Origin: Streptomyces bottropensis ATCC 25435
Lineage (GTDB): Bacteria > Actinomycetota > Actinomycetes > Streptomycetales > Streptomycetaceae
Length of the DNA stretch: 64,000 nt
Assembly (NCBI RefSeq): GCF_000383595.1
Contig: NZ_KB911581.1
Coordinates: forward strand, 3,292,265-3,356,264
Direction of reading: 5' to 3'
A program made the translations under genes and the position numbers. The notes below the pieces were generated by a model, which was not told the origin of the DNA, searched no databases, and saw only the letters and a program-made list of their open reading frames with translations. This document shows, in pieces, positions 38,115 through 46,693 of the stretch (the first letter of the stretch is position 1; every line of letters starts with the position of its first letter).

Positions 38115-38936
38115 GTGGTCACGAGCGAGGTGACGCAGACCGTCGAGCGAACCGAGGTCATCGCGTCCGAGCCGACGGAGTCCTTGGCGGCGGCGCTGGA
38201 CATCGAGATCCCGCACACAGCGGGAGACCCGGTGCCCCCGCTGTGGCACTGGACATACCTGCTGGAGCGGAGCCCGGAACACGAGCTCGGCGAGGATGGC
38301 CACCCCGTCACGGGAATCCCTGCCCCTCCCGGCCCGGGACGCCGACGGATGTTCGGCGGCGGCCGGGTGACAACGCTGGGCCGCCTCGTGATCGGGGAGC
38401 CCGCGACAAAGGTCACCTCGATCAAGAGTTCCGTCGACAAGGTGGGCCGGACCGGTCCGCTGACGCTGACGACAGTCCTTCAGGAGGTCTTCCAGGGTGG
38501 TGAACTGGTGATCCGGGAGGAGCAGGACATTGTCTATCGTGCGCCCGGTTCCGGGGCGCTGCCGTCCCCGTCCGCGCCGCCGCCAGCACCGGTCGGCCCG
38601 GCTTTGGGCCTTACGGTCGACGAGCGACTGCTGTTCCGGTTCTCGGCGTTGACCTACAACGGGCACCGCATCCACTACGACCTGGACTGGTGCAGGCAGG
38701 AGGGATACGACGGTCTCGTCATCCACGGGCCCCTGCTGGCGCTCATGATGGGCGAGCACCTCCGCCGCCAGGGCATCGACCTGCGGGGCAAAACCTTTGG
38801 CTACCGCTTCGTCTCGCCGCTGACCAAGTCGCAGACCATCACGGTCGTTCCTGGCGCGGACGGGCTGGAGCACGGTGCCGAGGCTCGCGGCGCCGACGGC
38901 ACCATCGCCGCCGTGAGCACCCTCACGGAGGCCTGA
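38115..38936 (+). CDS. mesaconyl/itaconyl-CoA-type hydratase (MaoC-like with FAS1-like N-domain)
   Basis: 273 residues. The N-terminal half (WHWTYLLERSPEHELGEDGH) is like the FAS1-type hydratase domain of HTD2 and mesaconyl-CoA hydratases. The C-terminal half holds the hot-dog catalytic stretch YNGHRIHYDLDWCRQEGY with LVIHGPLLALM. The pair of Asp and His in HYDLDW/IHGP is the expected acid-base set. Substrates in the family are 2-methylfumaryl-CoA and itaconyl-CoA. AAGGAG precedes the GTG at 38115. It is coupled to the PrpD-like gene. Confidence 0.78.
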   Translation: MVTSEVTQTVERTEVIASEPTESLAAALDIEIPHTAGDPVPPLWHWTYLLERSPEHELGEDGHPVTGIPAPPGPGRRRMFGGGRVTTLGRLVIGEPATKVTSIKSSVDKVGRTGPLTLTTVLQEVFQGGELVIREEQDIVYRAPGSGALPSPSAPPPAPVGPALGLTVDERLLFRFSALTYNGHRIHYDLDWCRQEGYDGLVIHGPLLALMMGEHLRRQGIDLRGKTFGYRFVSPLTKSQTITVVPGADGLEHGAEARGADGTIAAVSTLTEA

Positions 38937-38940
38937 GACC

Positions 38941-40167
38941 GTGACCGGATCCACCACCGATGTCGTCATTGTCGGCGGGTCGACCGCCGGCCTTCGGGCC
39001 GCGGAGGCCGTCGCGCGGCACGCCCCCGAGCTCAGCGTCACGGTCATCAGCGACGAGCCTCATCTGCCTTATGAGCTCCCGCCGTTGTCCAAAGTCGCCC
39101 TGGACGACCAACTCGACGTGGGCGCACTCGTGTATCCCTTCGCCGCGGGTCTGCGCGACCAGGGGGTCGACTTCAGACTCAACACCCGTGCCCGGGCACT
39201 CGACACGAAGTCGAACACCGTCTTCCTGTCCGACGGAGAACTGACCTATCGTGCGCTCGTCATCGCGACCGGGTGCGAGGCGTTGATCCCGCCGCTGTTC
39301 GCCGGTCGTCCCGGTGTGCACGCGTTGCGTCGCTTCGAGGACGCGACTGCCCTACGTGCGGCCGTCGCCGATCCGGCACTCTCCGTCGCCATCGTCGGAG
39401 CCGGCTTCATCGGTGGCGAGTTCGCCTCGACGCTCGTGAAGGCGGGGCGCGCCGTCTCGCTCATCGACCTGGCGGCGAAGCCGCTGGGGCGGTTCGGCGA
39501 GCCGGTCGCCGACGCCTACGTGGCCCTCCATCGGAACGCGGGCGTCGGCCTCTTCCTGGGCAGCGGTGTCGTCGACGTCGCCGAGGAGGACGGCCGCCGC
39601 TCGCTGGTGCTCGACGACGGCACGCGGGTTCCCGCCGACGTGATCGTCGTCGGCGTCGGTGTTCGCCCGTCGATCGACTGGCTCCGGGACTCCGGGCTGA
39701 CGTTCGACAACGGGATCCTGGCCGATGCCACCCTCCGGGCGGCGGACAACGTGTTCGTCGCCGGCGACGTCGTCCGCTGGCCCAACGCCCGGTTCGGCAC
39801 GGTGATGCGGACCGAGCACTGGACCAGCGCTGCCGAGCAGGGGCGCGCCGCGGGGATCAACGCCGTGAAACTCATCCGCGGCAGCGAGAGCGAGGACTTC
39901 GCAAACGTGCCGTACTTCTGGTCGGACCAGCACGGCATCCGGATCCAGTTCTCGGGCCATCTGAACGGTGACGAGGAAATCGTGGCGAGTCGCACCACGG
40001 ACGGCTCTCTCTTCCTCTACCGGCGGGGTGAGGTGGTGACCGGCGTGCTGGCCTTCGAGCGGCGCGCTCAGTTCGTCAAGCTGCGGGCGCTGCTGCGACG
40101 GGAACTGAGTTGGCAGGCCGTCGGCGAGCTCATGCCCCAGACAATCCTCAACAAGGAGTACCAGTGA
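38941..40167 (+). CDS. ferredoxin reductase (NAD(P)H, FAD-dependent)
   Basis: 408 residues. FAD motif VVIVGGSTAGLRAAE (about residues 8-22) and NAD motif VAIVGAGFIGGEFAS (about 145-159) frame a two-domain oxidoreductase; VFVAGDVVRWPN (about 270) is the FAD pyrophosphate loop. The C-terminal VPYFWSDQHGIRIQF is the dimer/ferredoxin contact typical of putidaredoxin-reductase-like enzymes. It should transfer electrons from NADH to the ferredoxin at 35348 and hence the P450. GTG at 38941. The paralogue at 62135 is recognisably similar throughout. Confidence 0.88.
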   Translation: MTGSTTDVVIVGGSTAGLRAAEAVARHAPELSVTVISDEPHLPYELPPLSKVALDDQLDVGALVYPFAAGLRDQGVDFRLNTRARALDTKSNTVFLSDGELTYRALVIATGCEALIPPLFAGRPGVHALRRFEDATALRAAVADPALSVAIVGAGFIGGEFASTLVKAGRAVSLIDLAAKPLGRFGEPVADAYVALHRNAGVGLFLGSGVVDVAEEDGRRSLVLDDGTRVPADVIVVGVGVRPSIDWLRDSGLTFDNGILADATLRAADNVFVAGDVVRWPNARFGTVMRTEHWTSAAEQGRAAGINAVKLIRGSESEDFANVPYFWSDQHGIRIQFSGHLNGDEEIVASRTTDGSLFLYRRGEVVTGVLAFERRAQFVKLRALLRRELSWQAVGELMPQTILNKEYQ

Positions 40168-40961
40168 TGGCTGACGTGACGGAACGGCGCAGTGCGGTCA
40201 TTACAGGGGCAGCCCAGGGGCTGGGCGCGGAGATCGCCTTCCGTCTGGCCGCTGAGGGATTCGCGATCGCCCTCCTGGACCTGCAAAAAGAGGGCCTGAA
40301 CCGCACCAAGGGAGAGATCCAAAGCCGCTTCGGCGAGAGCGCGGTCAAGGTGATTCCGGTTGATCTTTCCGGTGAGGAACTCGTCGCCGGCGCGTTCGGG
40401 GAGATCGACGTGGAGTTCGGGCGCATCGACGTTCTCGTGAACACCGCGGGTGGCAGTGGGACAGTACAGGTCCGAGACATCGAAGACCTGTCGTCACAGA
40501 CGTGGCACACCGTGCTGGACAACAACGTCACGAGCACGTTCCTGTGCTGCAAGTACGCCGTGCCGATCATGCGGCGTAACGGCTACGGCCGGATCGTCAA
40601 CTTCTCCTCCGCGGTGTCAAGTGGCCTCGCCGGCCCGTCCGGGACGATCGGCGCGCGGCTTCCCTACGCGGCCTCCAAGGCGGCGATCAACGGCTTGACC
40701 AAACAGCTCGCCAAGGACCTCACCCGCAGCGGAATCACCGTGAACGCGGTCTCCCCCGGGCTCATCCTGCCCGAGGAGGGCCGTGTGAGGACGGTGTTCG
40801 ACTCTCTCTCCGACACGGACCAGGCCGCCATCCGTAAGGCGATTCCTGCCGGGCGAACCGGTACGGCGCTTGAGATCGCGTCTGCCGTCGCATATTTGGT
40901 CTCCGAGGATGCCGGCTTCACTTCCGGCACCATCCTGAGCGTCGACGGCGCCGCTTCCTAG
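40167..40961 (+). CDS. short-chain dehydrogenase/reductase
   Basis: 264 residues. NAD(P)-binding TGAAQGLGAEIA (about residues 12-23), NTAGGSGTV (about 90), catalytic Ser in NFSSAVSSG and Tyr/Lys in YAASKAAINGL (about 171). It overlaps the ferredoxin reductase stop by one base (TGATG) with AGGAG upstream. It would oxidise or reduce an alcohol or carbonyl intermediate of the pathway; a hydroxy-acyl or dihydrodiol substrate is possible but undetermined. Confidence 0.87.
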   Translation: MADVTERRSAVITGAAQGLGAEIAFRLAAEGFAIALLDLQKEGLNRTKGEIQSRFGESAVKVIPVDLSGEELVAGAFGEIDVEFGRIDVLVNTAGGSGTVQVRDIEDLSSQTWHTVLDNNVTSTFLCCKYAVPIMRRNGYGRIVNFSSAVSSGLAGPSGTIGARLPYAASKAAINGLTKQLAKDLTRSGITVNAVSPGLILPEEGRVRTVFDSLSDTDQAAIRKAIPAGRTGTALEIASAVAYLVSEDAGFTSGTILSVDGAAS

Positions 40962-41020
40962 TCCCCGCCCTGCGCCCAATATCTACGGCGCATCAGAGCA
41001 ACAAGAGAGGGAGCCGGCCA

Positions 41021-41740
41021 TTGCTCCAGCATCCATTGGTCCTCGTGCCCGCACTGGGTTCCGATGCCCGGCTGTGGCAGCCGGTCATCGACCGCATCCA
41101 CGACCGCATCGAATCCGAATGCGTGGTCATTCAGGGCACCGGGGACTCGATCGAGTCCATGGCGGACGACATACTCGGCCAGGCACCGGACCGGTTCTAC
41201 CTGGCTGGGATCTCGATGGGCGGCTATGTCTCCCTGGACATCGTGCTCCGAGGGACCGGGCGAGTCGCGGGGCTGGCGTTGCTGAACACGTCCGCGATCG
41301 CCGCACCGCCCGACCGCCGAAAGAGCTCGGTCAGCCTCATCGCGCTGGCCGAGTCCGGTCGCTTCGACGAGGCGGTGGACCGGGTCAGCGGCGCCGTCGC
41401 GCCGACCCGCCCCGATGTGACCGCCCTCGCGGCCTCCATGGCTCGTGACCTGGGCCCCGAAATCTTCAAGGCGCAGCAGACCGCGGTGCTGGACCGTCGT
41501 AATCGCAGGTCCGAGATCGCGAAGATCGCCGTGCCGACGTTGATCGTCGCCGGCGACGCGGACGCGATCACGCCTCTCCAGTTGAGCGAGGAGATGGCAG
41601 ACTCGATACCCGATGCGGAGCTGCACGTCCTCGGAGGGATCGGCCACCTCTCGACCCTCGAAGTGCCCACCGTGGTCGCGTCGCATCTCGTGGACTGGCT
41701 GCTGCGCATCGACGGCCACGGCCGAAAGACAACGCGATGA
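41021..41740 (+). CDS. alpha/beta hydrolase (3-oxoadipate enol-lactonase-like)
   Basis: 239 residues from TTG at 41021 (AGAGGGAG upstream). Nucleophile elbow GISMGGYVSL (Ser about residue 67), acid in VAGDADAITPL and His in GGIGHLSTLE complete the triad. Overall size and pattern match small hydrolases such as enol-lactonases and carboxylesterases. The stop overlaps the maleylacetate reductase start (ATGA), placing it next to the step that forms 3-oxoadipate, but the actual ester or lactone is unknown. Confidence 0.82.
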   Translation: MLQHPLVLVPALGSDARLWQPVIDRIHDRIESECVVIQGTGDSIESMADDILGQAPDRFYLAGISMGGYVSLDIVLRGTGRVAGLALLNTSAIAAPPDRRKSSVSLIALAESGRFDEAVDRVSGAVAPTRPDVTALAASMARDLGPEIFKAQQTAVLDRRNRRSEIAKIAVPTLIVAGDADAITPLQLSEEMADSIPDAELHVLGGIGHLSTLEVPTVVASHLVDWLLRIDGHGRKTTR

Positions 41741-42801
41741 CGATCTCCTTCGATCACACGGCGCACGACCAGAGGGTGCTCTTCGGCACCGGCAAGGCAG
41801 TCGCCAACACGGTCGTGGCGCTCGAAAGCCTCGGCGCGAAGCGGGTGCTGCTCATCGCGGACGCGTTCGCGACAGTGCTCTCCGACGCCGTCGCCGAACT
41901 AAGCCCCGTCGTGGCGCGGGTCCACGAAATCGTCCAGCACGTGCCGATCGAGAACGCCACGAGGACCGTCGCGCTCGCCCGAGAGCAAGGGGCCGACGCG
42001 GTCATCACGATCGGCGGCGGGTCCTCCATCGGCCTGGCGAAGATCGTCGCCCGTGACGCCGGCCTGCCGATCGTCGCGGTGCCGACCACCTTCGCCGGCT
42101 CCGAGGCGACGAACGTGTGGGGCGTCACCGAGGCCGGGCGCAAGACCACCGGCATCGACGACAAGGTGCTGCCGAAAGTCATCGTCTACGACGCATCCCT
42201 CATGGCGAGCCTGCCCGGCCGGCTGGCCGTCTCCAGCGGGCTCAACGCGGTCGCGCACGCCGTCGACGGGTTCTGGTCTCCCCGGACCGACCCGATCAAC
42301 AGGGCGATGGGCACGGAAGGGCTGCGAGCCCTCTTCCCCGGGCTGCGCGCTCTGCACGCCGATCCGGAGGACATCGGCGCCCGCGAGCAGACGCTCTACG
42401 GTGCTTACCTCGCTGCGGTCGCGTTCGCCTCCGCAGGTTCCGGAATGCACCACAAGATCTGCCACGCGCTCGGCGGCACCTACAACATGCCGCATGCGGA
42501 GACGCACTCCGTCGTGATCGGCTACGTCACGGCGTTCAACGCCCCGTACGCCTCTGAGGCCGCCGAGCGCCTCGCCGCGGCGATCGGCGACGGCCGCACT
42601 GCCGCCGCCGGGATCTACGCACTGCGTCAGGGGGTCGAGGCCCCGATGTCGCTGAAGGAGCTCGGCTTCAAGGAGGACCACATCTCCGAGGCGGCCGGCA
42701 TCATCCTCCCGGCCATCCCGCCGTCGAACCCCCGCCCCGTGACCCGAGCCAACCTCGAGGCGCTGCTGCGCGCCGCCTGGGCAGGCGACCTGATCGAGTG
42801 A
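41737..42801 (+). CDS. maleylacetate reductase
   Basis: 354 residues of the iron-type alcohol dehydrogenase superfamily. Nucleotide loop TIGGGSSIGLAK (about residues 90-101), then AVPTTFAGSEAT, VAHAVDGFW (about 182) and HKICHALGG with NMPHAETH (about 235-255), whose His residues hold the metal or substrate. The enzyme reduces maleylacetate to 3-oxoadipate with NAD(P)H, the step after hydroxyquinol ring cleavage. The hydroxyquinol-type dioxygenase at 63457 in the same island supports this. A strong terminator follows 54 nt after the stop. Confidence 0.92.
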   Translation: MTISFDHTAHDQRVLFGTGKAVANTVVALESLGAKRVLLIADAFATVLSDAVAELSPVVARVHEIVQHVPIENATRTVALAREQGADAVITIGGGSSIGLAKIVARDAGLPIVAVPTTFAGSEATNVWGVTEAGRKTTGIDDKVLPKVIVYDASLMASLPGRLAVSSGLNAVAHAVDGFWSPRTDPINRAMGTEGLRALFPGLRALHADPEDIGAREQTLYGAYLAAVAFASAGSGMHHKICHALGGTYNMPHAETHSVVIGYVTAFNAPYASEAAERLAAAIGDGRTAAAGIYALRQGVEAPMSLKELGFKEDHISEAAGIILPAIPPSNPRPVTRANLEALLRAAWAGDLIE

Positions 42802-42855
42802 AGGACGGACCGACCATGACCATCCACACCGTCTCGGTCGCGCAGGCATCCGAGT

Positions 42856-42900
42856 GACTGAGGAGGGGGAATGCCGCAGCGCATTCCACCCTCCTCAGTC
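42856..42900 (+). terminator. terminator at the end of the plus-strand catabolic operon
   Basis: GACTGAGGAGGG and GGAATGC pair with GCATTCC and CCCTCCTCAGTC around a short CGCA loop: an 18-19-bp stem with single bulges. It closes the ferredoxin-to-maleylacetate-reductase operon. Confidence 0.9.
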
Positions 42901-42922
42901 ATGCGAGCTGGTGGCGACCCCG

Positions 42923-43245
42923 TCAGTCCCACGTCACAGGCATGGCGGTGAGTCCACGGAAGCACCAGCCGTACCATGCCTCCTGACGCCGTGGATCGGT
43001 GCGCAGTCCGGGAAGTACCGTGTACGCGAGGCGGCCCTGCCGGTAACAGCAGACCGAGGACCGGCCCGTGCCGGGATCACCGATCACGACGTTGTCGCCG
43101 TCAGGCCGACGTAGCCCCGCGATCTGCAACTTCCACTATCTTGGCGGCTCCAGAACCAGGGCAGGTCCGCGTAGGCATCGGTGACACCGAGAAACGTCAG
43201 GGCGACGTGACGGGCCTGAGCGGTGGATGTCCACGTCGGACGGTG
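42923..43245 (-). pseudogene. ferredoxin reductase C-terminal fragment, frameshifted
   Basis: On the minus strand, one frame reads TSTAQARHVALTFLG and YADLPWFWSRQ, the C-terminal dimer motif of ferredoxin reductases (PYFWSDQ in the intact copy at 38941). The next part, KLQIAGLRRPDGDNVVIGDP and SVCCYRQGRLA, continues the same domain but in another frame: a one-base change lies near 43133. Everything before the C-terminal ~100 residues is absent. It is a decayed remnant, third of its kind in the island. Confidence 0.7.
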
Positions 43246-43289
43246 AACCAGCAGGCTCACGGCAGAGTGGGCGACGTGTGCCTGCCGCG

Positions 43290-43796
43290 CTACGACGCCT
43301 TTGCGGCGTCGAACCTCGCCCGGGATTCGGCGATTTCGCCCGCGTGCCGGTCGATGCAGTCGAGCAGCGTCATAAACCCGCCCGACAACTCCCTGCCGAG
43401 CGGTGTCAGAGAGTACTCCACGTGCCGGCGTCCGTCGTCGAAGACCTCGCGCGCGATGATGCCGTCCCGTTCGAGCAGCCGGAGATTCAGCGTCAGCATC
43501 CGCTGCGAGATCGGGTGTGAGGGGTCCAGCGCCGCGAGCAGCCGCTGGATCGTCGACGGCCGATACGGTCCGGTGCGAACGATCACCAGGAGCCAGTTGC
43601 GCCAATAGTTGCCGATGTGATCCACGACGGCCACGATCGGGTTGTCGCTGCTCTGCTCGAAGCGCGCCAGCTGCCCGGAAACGTACTCGAAGAGTTCCTC
43701 TACGCGGCGCGTTCGGCAGCGTCGCGCCGCCGTACTCGTCGTCGCGCCTGTTGGTCTCGTGCCAGAGGAACGGGTCGAGCAGATAGCCGTGGGCAC
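43290..43796 (-). CDS. HxlR-type winged-helix regulator, start uncertain
   Basis: The minus frame reads IVAVVDHIGNYWRNWLLVIV, then TGPYRPSTIQRLLAAL, ISQRMLTLNLRLLERDGIIA and YSLTPLGREL: the HxlR/MarR-like winged helix with the usual RML motif. No ATG, GTG or TTG with a ribosome site lies where HxlR proteins start (near 43703); the frame instead runs back to an ATG at 43796 through codons belonging to the truncated Old Yellow Enzyme gene. The gene may be N-terminally fused at a rearrangement joint, or start within the domain. It could regulate the neighbouring catabolic genes. Confidence 0.6.
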   Translation of the reverse strand: MPTAICSTRSSGTRPTGATTSTAARRCRTRRVEELFEYVSGQLARFEQSSDNPIVAVVDHIGNYWRNWLLVIVRTGPYRPSTIQRLLAALDPSHPISQRMLTLNLRLLERDGIIAREVFDDGRRHVEYSLTPLGRELSGGFMTLLDCIDRHAGEIAESRARFDAAKAS

Positions 43797-44115
43797 AGTG
43801 CACCTCGATCCCGTGCGCGCCGATCTCCCGGGCGATCAGCGCGCTCTGGACGTACGCCTCCTTGGTGTCCTCAAGATCCCGCCTCGTCATCGCCACGCCG
43901 TTCGGGCGGTCCTCCTGCACAAGTCCTAACGGGCTGAGCGCCGGATGATCCGGGTATGGGTTGGGCACGCCGTCGAGCACCAGGCGCAGCGCACCCGGAT
44001 GCCACAGCTGCATGAGGAACACCACGTCGCCCGTCCCGAGCACGGCGTGGGCGACGCGACGCCAGTCGTCCACCGTCCTGCGGCCGATGATGCCGAAAAC
44101 TGCAGGTTCGGCATG
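43699..44115 (-). pseudogene. Old Yellow Enzyme family (NADH:flavin oxidoreductase) fragment
   Basis: The minus frame encodes VVFLMQLWHPGALR, GIEVHCAHGYLLDPFLWHET and NRRDDEYGGATLPNAPR, the central part of an Old Yellow Enzyme/2,4-dienoyl-CoA-reductase barrel. The N-terminal ~50 residues and the whole second half, including the C-terminal barrel, are missing. The fragment stops at 43699, the point where the HxlR coding sequence begins, so it was cut by a deletion. Confidence 0.75.
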
Positions 44116-44288
44116 AAGGCGGCGAGCGTTGCCGCAGGGCTGTGGGAGGAATTCACTTACGAGGCGCCTTGCTGGGGCCGGGTTGAAGCGTAGAAACTCC
44201 CATCTTTCCAGCTCAGCGGGCACCTCTCTGCGTCAGCCCCGCCAGCGGCCCATCACCCGTCGGTGGAACCAGGCCGGGCGCGGGCAGG

Positions 44289-44708
44289 GACAGCATCGAC
44301 GACGCCGTGCTGCGGCACGGCGCGATGCACGGCGCCTTCACCGGCTTGCGTGCACCGTTCACACTCGGCTCTTTCCTGCGCGTGCTTCCTGGGGGCTCGT
44401 GCGGCAACTGCGGTCCGTCGCCCGCGTGTTCACCTGCACCTGCCGGACCCAGCAACCTGCTACCCAGCTCGGATCAGGCGGTCTGCCTGGATATCGACTC
44501 CAGGCGGAAGCAGGTCTACGGCGCTGCCGACCAGGGCGCCGAGCACAGTTGCACCAAGGTCCGCGGCCTGCACTTCCAGATCGTCACCGGCTCCACCACG
44601 CTCGCCGCTCCCGTTGTGGCCGAGGCGCTACGGAAGAGCTCGGCCGGCTCGGCCAAGGGTGCCGCTCCCTGATCGCCGAGGCCGTCACCTTGACCACCCT
44701 CACTGGGT
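44289..44708 (+). pseudogene. IS1380-family transposase remnant
   Basis: Plus-strand fragments DSIDDAVLRHGAMHGAFTG and APFTLGSFLRVL, then (in a shifted frame) WGLVRQLRSVARVF, then LDIDSRRKQVYG and APVVAEALRKSSAGSAKG, line up in order with the core of IS1380-type transposases, including the catalytic Asp in LDID. Frameshifts and stops break it, and neither end of the element nor terminal inverted repeats can be found. A dead insertion sequence at the scar. Confidence 0.75.
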
Positions 44709-44782
44709 GTCACCCCGCGCTACGCAGGTTGTCCCGGCCGGTCCCACGATTGACGCCAAGCCACTACCGCCAACGAGACCAC

Positions 44783-45658
44783 TCACCGTGACGACAACGG
44801 CTGCAGTGGCGCTACGGAGGCGGCTGCCCGGCGCTGGGCTCCGCGAACGGTCTGCGCGAGGAGGGTCGCGATCGTCATCGGGCCCACTCCGCCGGGGACC
44901 GGGGTGATGAAGGAAGCACGCTCCACGGCCGTATCGAAGTCGACATCGCCTCGATTGTCGGCATACCCCGCGTCGACCACCACCGCGCCCGGCTTGACCC
45001 ATTCGCCGTTGACGAGTCCCGGCACCCCGACCGCCGCCACGACGATGTCGGCTCGCTCGATGTGCTCGCGTAGGTTTGTGGTGCGTGAATGGCAGTACGT
45101 CACGGTCGCGTCGCGGCCCAGCAGGAGCATCCCCATGGGCTTGCCGAGGATGGCGCTGCGACCGATCACCACCGCGTGGCGACCGGCGAGCGGCACATCG
45201 TAGGCGTCCAGCAGCGCCAGGATCCCACCAGGCGTCGCGGACGCGAACCCCTCCTCGGTGAAGGCCATGGCAGCGAACGACGTCCGGGTCACCCCGTCGA
45301 CGTCCTTGTCGGGGTCGATCGCCTCGAACGCGGCGCGCTCGTCGATGTGGCCGGGCACCGGATGCTGAAGCAGGATGCCGTCGACCTCGGGATCGGCCGA
45401 CAGGTCGCCGATGACACGGCACAGTTCCTTGGTGTCGATGCCGACGTCGAGATCGAACCGGCGCGACTGGATCCCGACTCGGCCACAGCGGTTGACCTTC
45501 ATCCGCACATAGGTGTGCGAGGCCGGGTCATCGCCCACGAGCACCGTCGCCAGCACCGGCCGCCGGCCATGTACCCGGCCGAAGTCCACCACTTCCGCCC
45601 TCAGTTCGGCCAGCATCGCCGACGACACCGCACGGCCGTCCAGGAGTTGTGCCGCCAC
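44783..45658 (-). CDS. folD: methylene-THF dehydrogenase/cyclohydrolase
   Basis: 291 residues. Family motifs: TYVRMKVNRCGRVGI (catalytic Lys about residue 55), LLQHPVPGHID (about 96), VVIGRSAILGKPMGMLLL (NADP loop, about 162) and PVPGGVGPMTIATL (about 256). FolD oxidises 5,10-methylene-THF to methenyl-THF and hydrolyses it to 10-formyl-THF. It lies just after purU and ligM in the minus-strand operon, so here it likely serves C1 removal in O-demethylation rather than housekeeping. The general genome copy would be elsewhere. Confidence 0.93.
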   Translation of the reverse strand: MAAQLLDGRAVSSAMLAELRAEVVDFGRVHGRRPVLATVLVGDDPASHTYVRMKVNRCGRVGIQSRRFDLDVGIDTKELCRVIGDLSADPEVDGILLQHPVPGHIDERAAFEAIDPDKDVDGVTRTSFAAMAFTEEGFASATPGGILALLDAYDVPLAGRHAVVIGRSAILGKPMGMLLLGRDATVTYCHSRTTNLREHIERADIVVAAVGVPGLVNGEWVKPGAVVVDAGYADNRGDVDFDTAVERASFITPVPGGVGPMTIATLLAQTVRGAQRRAAASVAPLQPLSSR

Positions 45659-45707
45659 TTCTGCACCTTCATTTCTATCGAGATCAGGGAACCGCGCATG
45701 GCCCCGG

Positions 45708-46580
45708 TCAGAAAACCACTGTCTGGTTGCCGTCGCGGATCACCCGGTCCTCGCAATGCCACGCCACGGCCCGCGACAGGACCTGCCTCTCGACATCGGC
45801 ACCTCGCCGCTGGAGATCCGCCGCCGTCTGGACGTGGGAGACCCGCACGACGTCCTGCTCGATGATCGGGCCCTCGTCCAGGTCCTCGGTCACGTAGTGA
45901 GCGGTCGCCCCGACCAGCTTCACACCACGTTCCTTGGCCTTCAGGTACGGCCCGGCACCGATGAACGCCGGCAGGAACGAGTGATGGATGTTGATCACCG
46001 GCGCACCCACCTCCTCGATGAACTCCCCCGAGAGGATCTGCATGTACCGGGCCAGCACCACCAGGTCGACGTTTCCCTTGAGCAGCTTCAACTGCTCCTT
46101 CTCGGCGACCGCCTTCCCGCCCTTGTCGACGGGAACATGGAAGAACGGGATACCGAAGCCCCGCACGTCATCGCCCAGATCGGGGTGGTTGGAGATGACC
46201 ATGGCCACGTTCATGTGGATCTCACCGCGGCGTTGACGCCACAGCAGGTCCAGCAGACAGTGGTCCGCCTTCGACACCATGATCGCCACACGCTTGGGTC
46301 TGCGCGCCTCCACCAGCCGGTAACCCAGCCCCAGCGCGCCCAACGCCTTGTCCAGCTCGTCCTCGAGCGTGGCCATGCGATCCGGTAGACCGTCCAGGTG
46401 GAACGTCGTGCGCTGGAAGAACCGGCCACCGGCAGGATCGGTCGAGTACTGATCGAGCGAGACGATGTTCGCGCCGACCTGAGAGAGCAGGGACGACACC
46501 GAAGACACGATCCCCGGTCCGTCAGCCCCCTGAACGATCAACCGTCCAAGGTCAGCAGCATCATGAGCGGGTACAGACAT
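45708..46580 (-). CDS. purU: formyltetrahydrofolate deformylase
   Basis: 290 residues. N-terminal ACT domain (RLIVQGADGPGIVSSVSSLL, about residues 13-32) and C-terminal formyltransferase-like domain with VISNHPDLG, NIHHSFLPAFIGAGPYLKA (catalytic Asn-His) and TAHYVTEDLDEGPIIEQD (Asp). It hydrolyses 10-formyl-THF to formate and THF. Placed 49 nt before folD and 113 nt after ligM, it completes a route that clears methyl-derived C1 units and regenerates THF for the demethylase. Confidence 0.93.
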   Translation of the reverse strand: MSVPAHDAADLGRLIVQGADGPGIVSSVSSLLSQVGANIVSLDQYSTDPAGGRFFQRTTFHLDGLPDRMATLEDELDKALGALGLGYRLVEARRPKRVAIMVSKADHCLLDLLWRQRRGEIHMNVAMVISNHPDLGDDVRGFGIPFFHVPVDKGGKAVAEKEQLKLLKGNVDLVVLARYMQILSGEFIEEVGAPVINIHHSFLPAFIGAGPYLKAKERGVKLVGATAHYVTEDLDEGPIIEQDVVRVSHVQTAADLQRRGADVERQVLSRAVAWHCEDRVIRDGNQTVVF

Positions 46581-46693
46581 GAAAGAGATTCCTTTCGAGG
46601 TTGCGGCAGGTCCTGGGCGCCGGCTGCCTGGGCGCTGCTTCGGTGAACCAGGAGACGACCCGCGGAGCCTGAGGCGGCGCCGCGGGTGGATGC

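Noticed and set aside
44213-44790. Several open frames in the scar region as genuine genes
   Set aside because: They are frames of a broken transposase; only the frame-switching order of IS1380 motifs makes sense.
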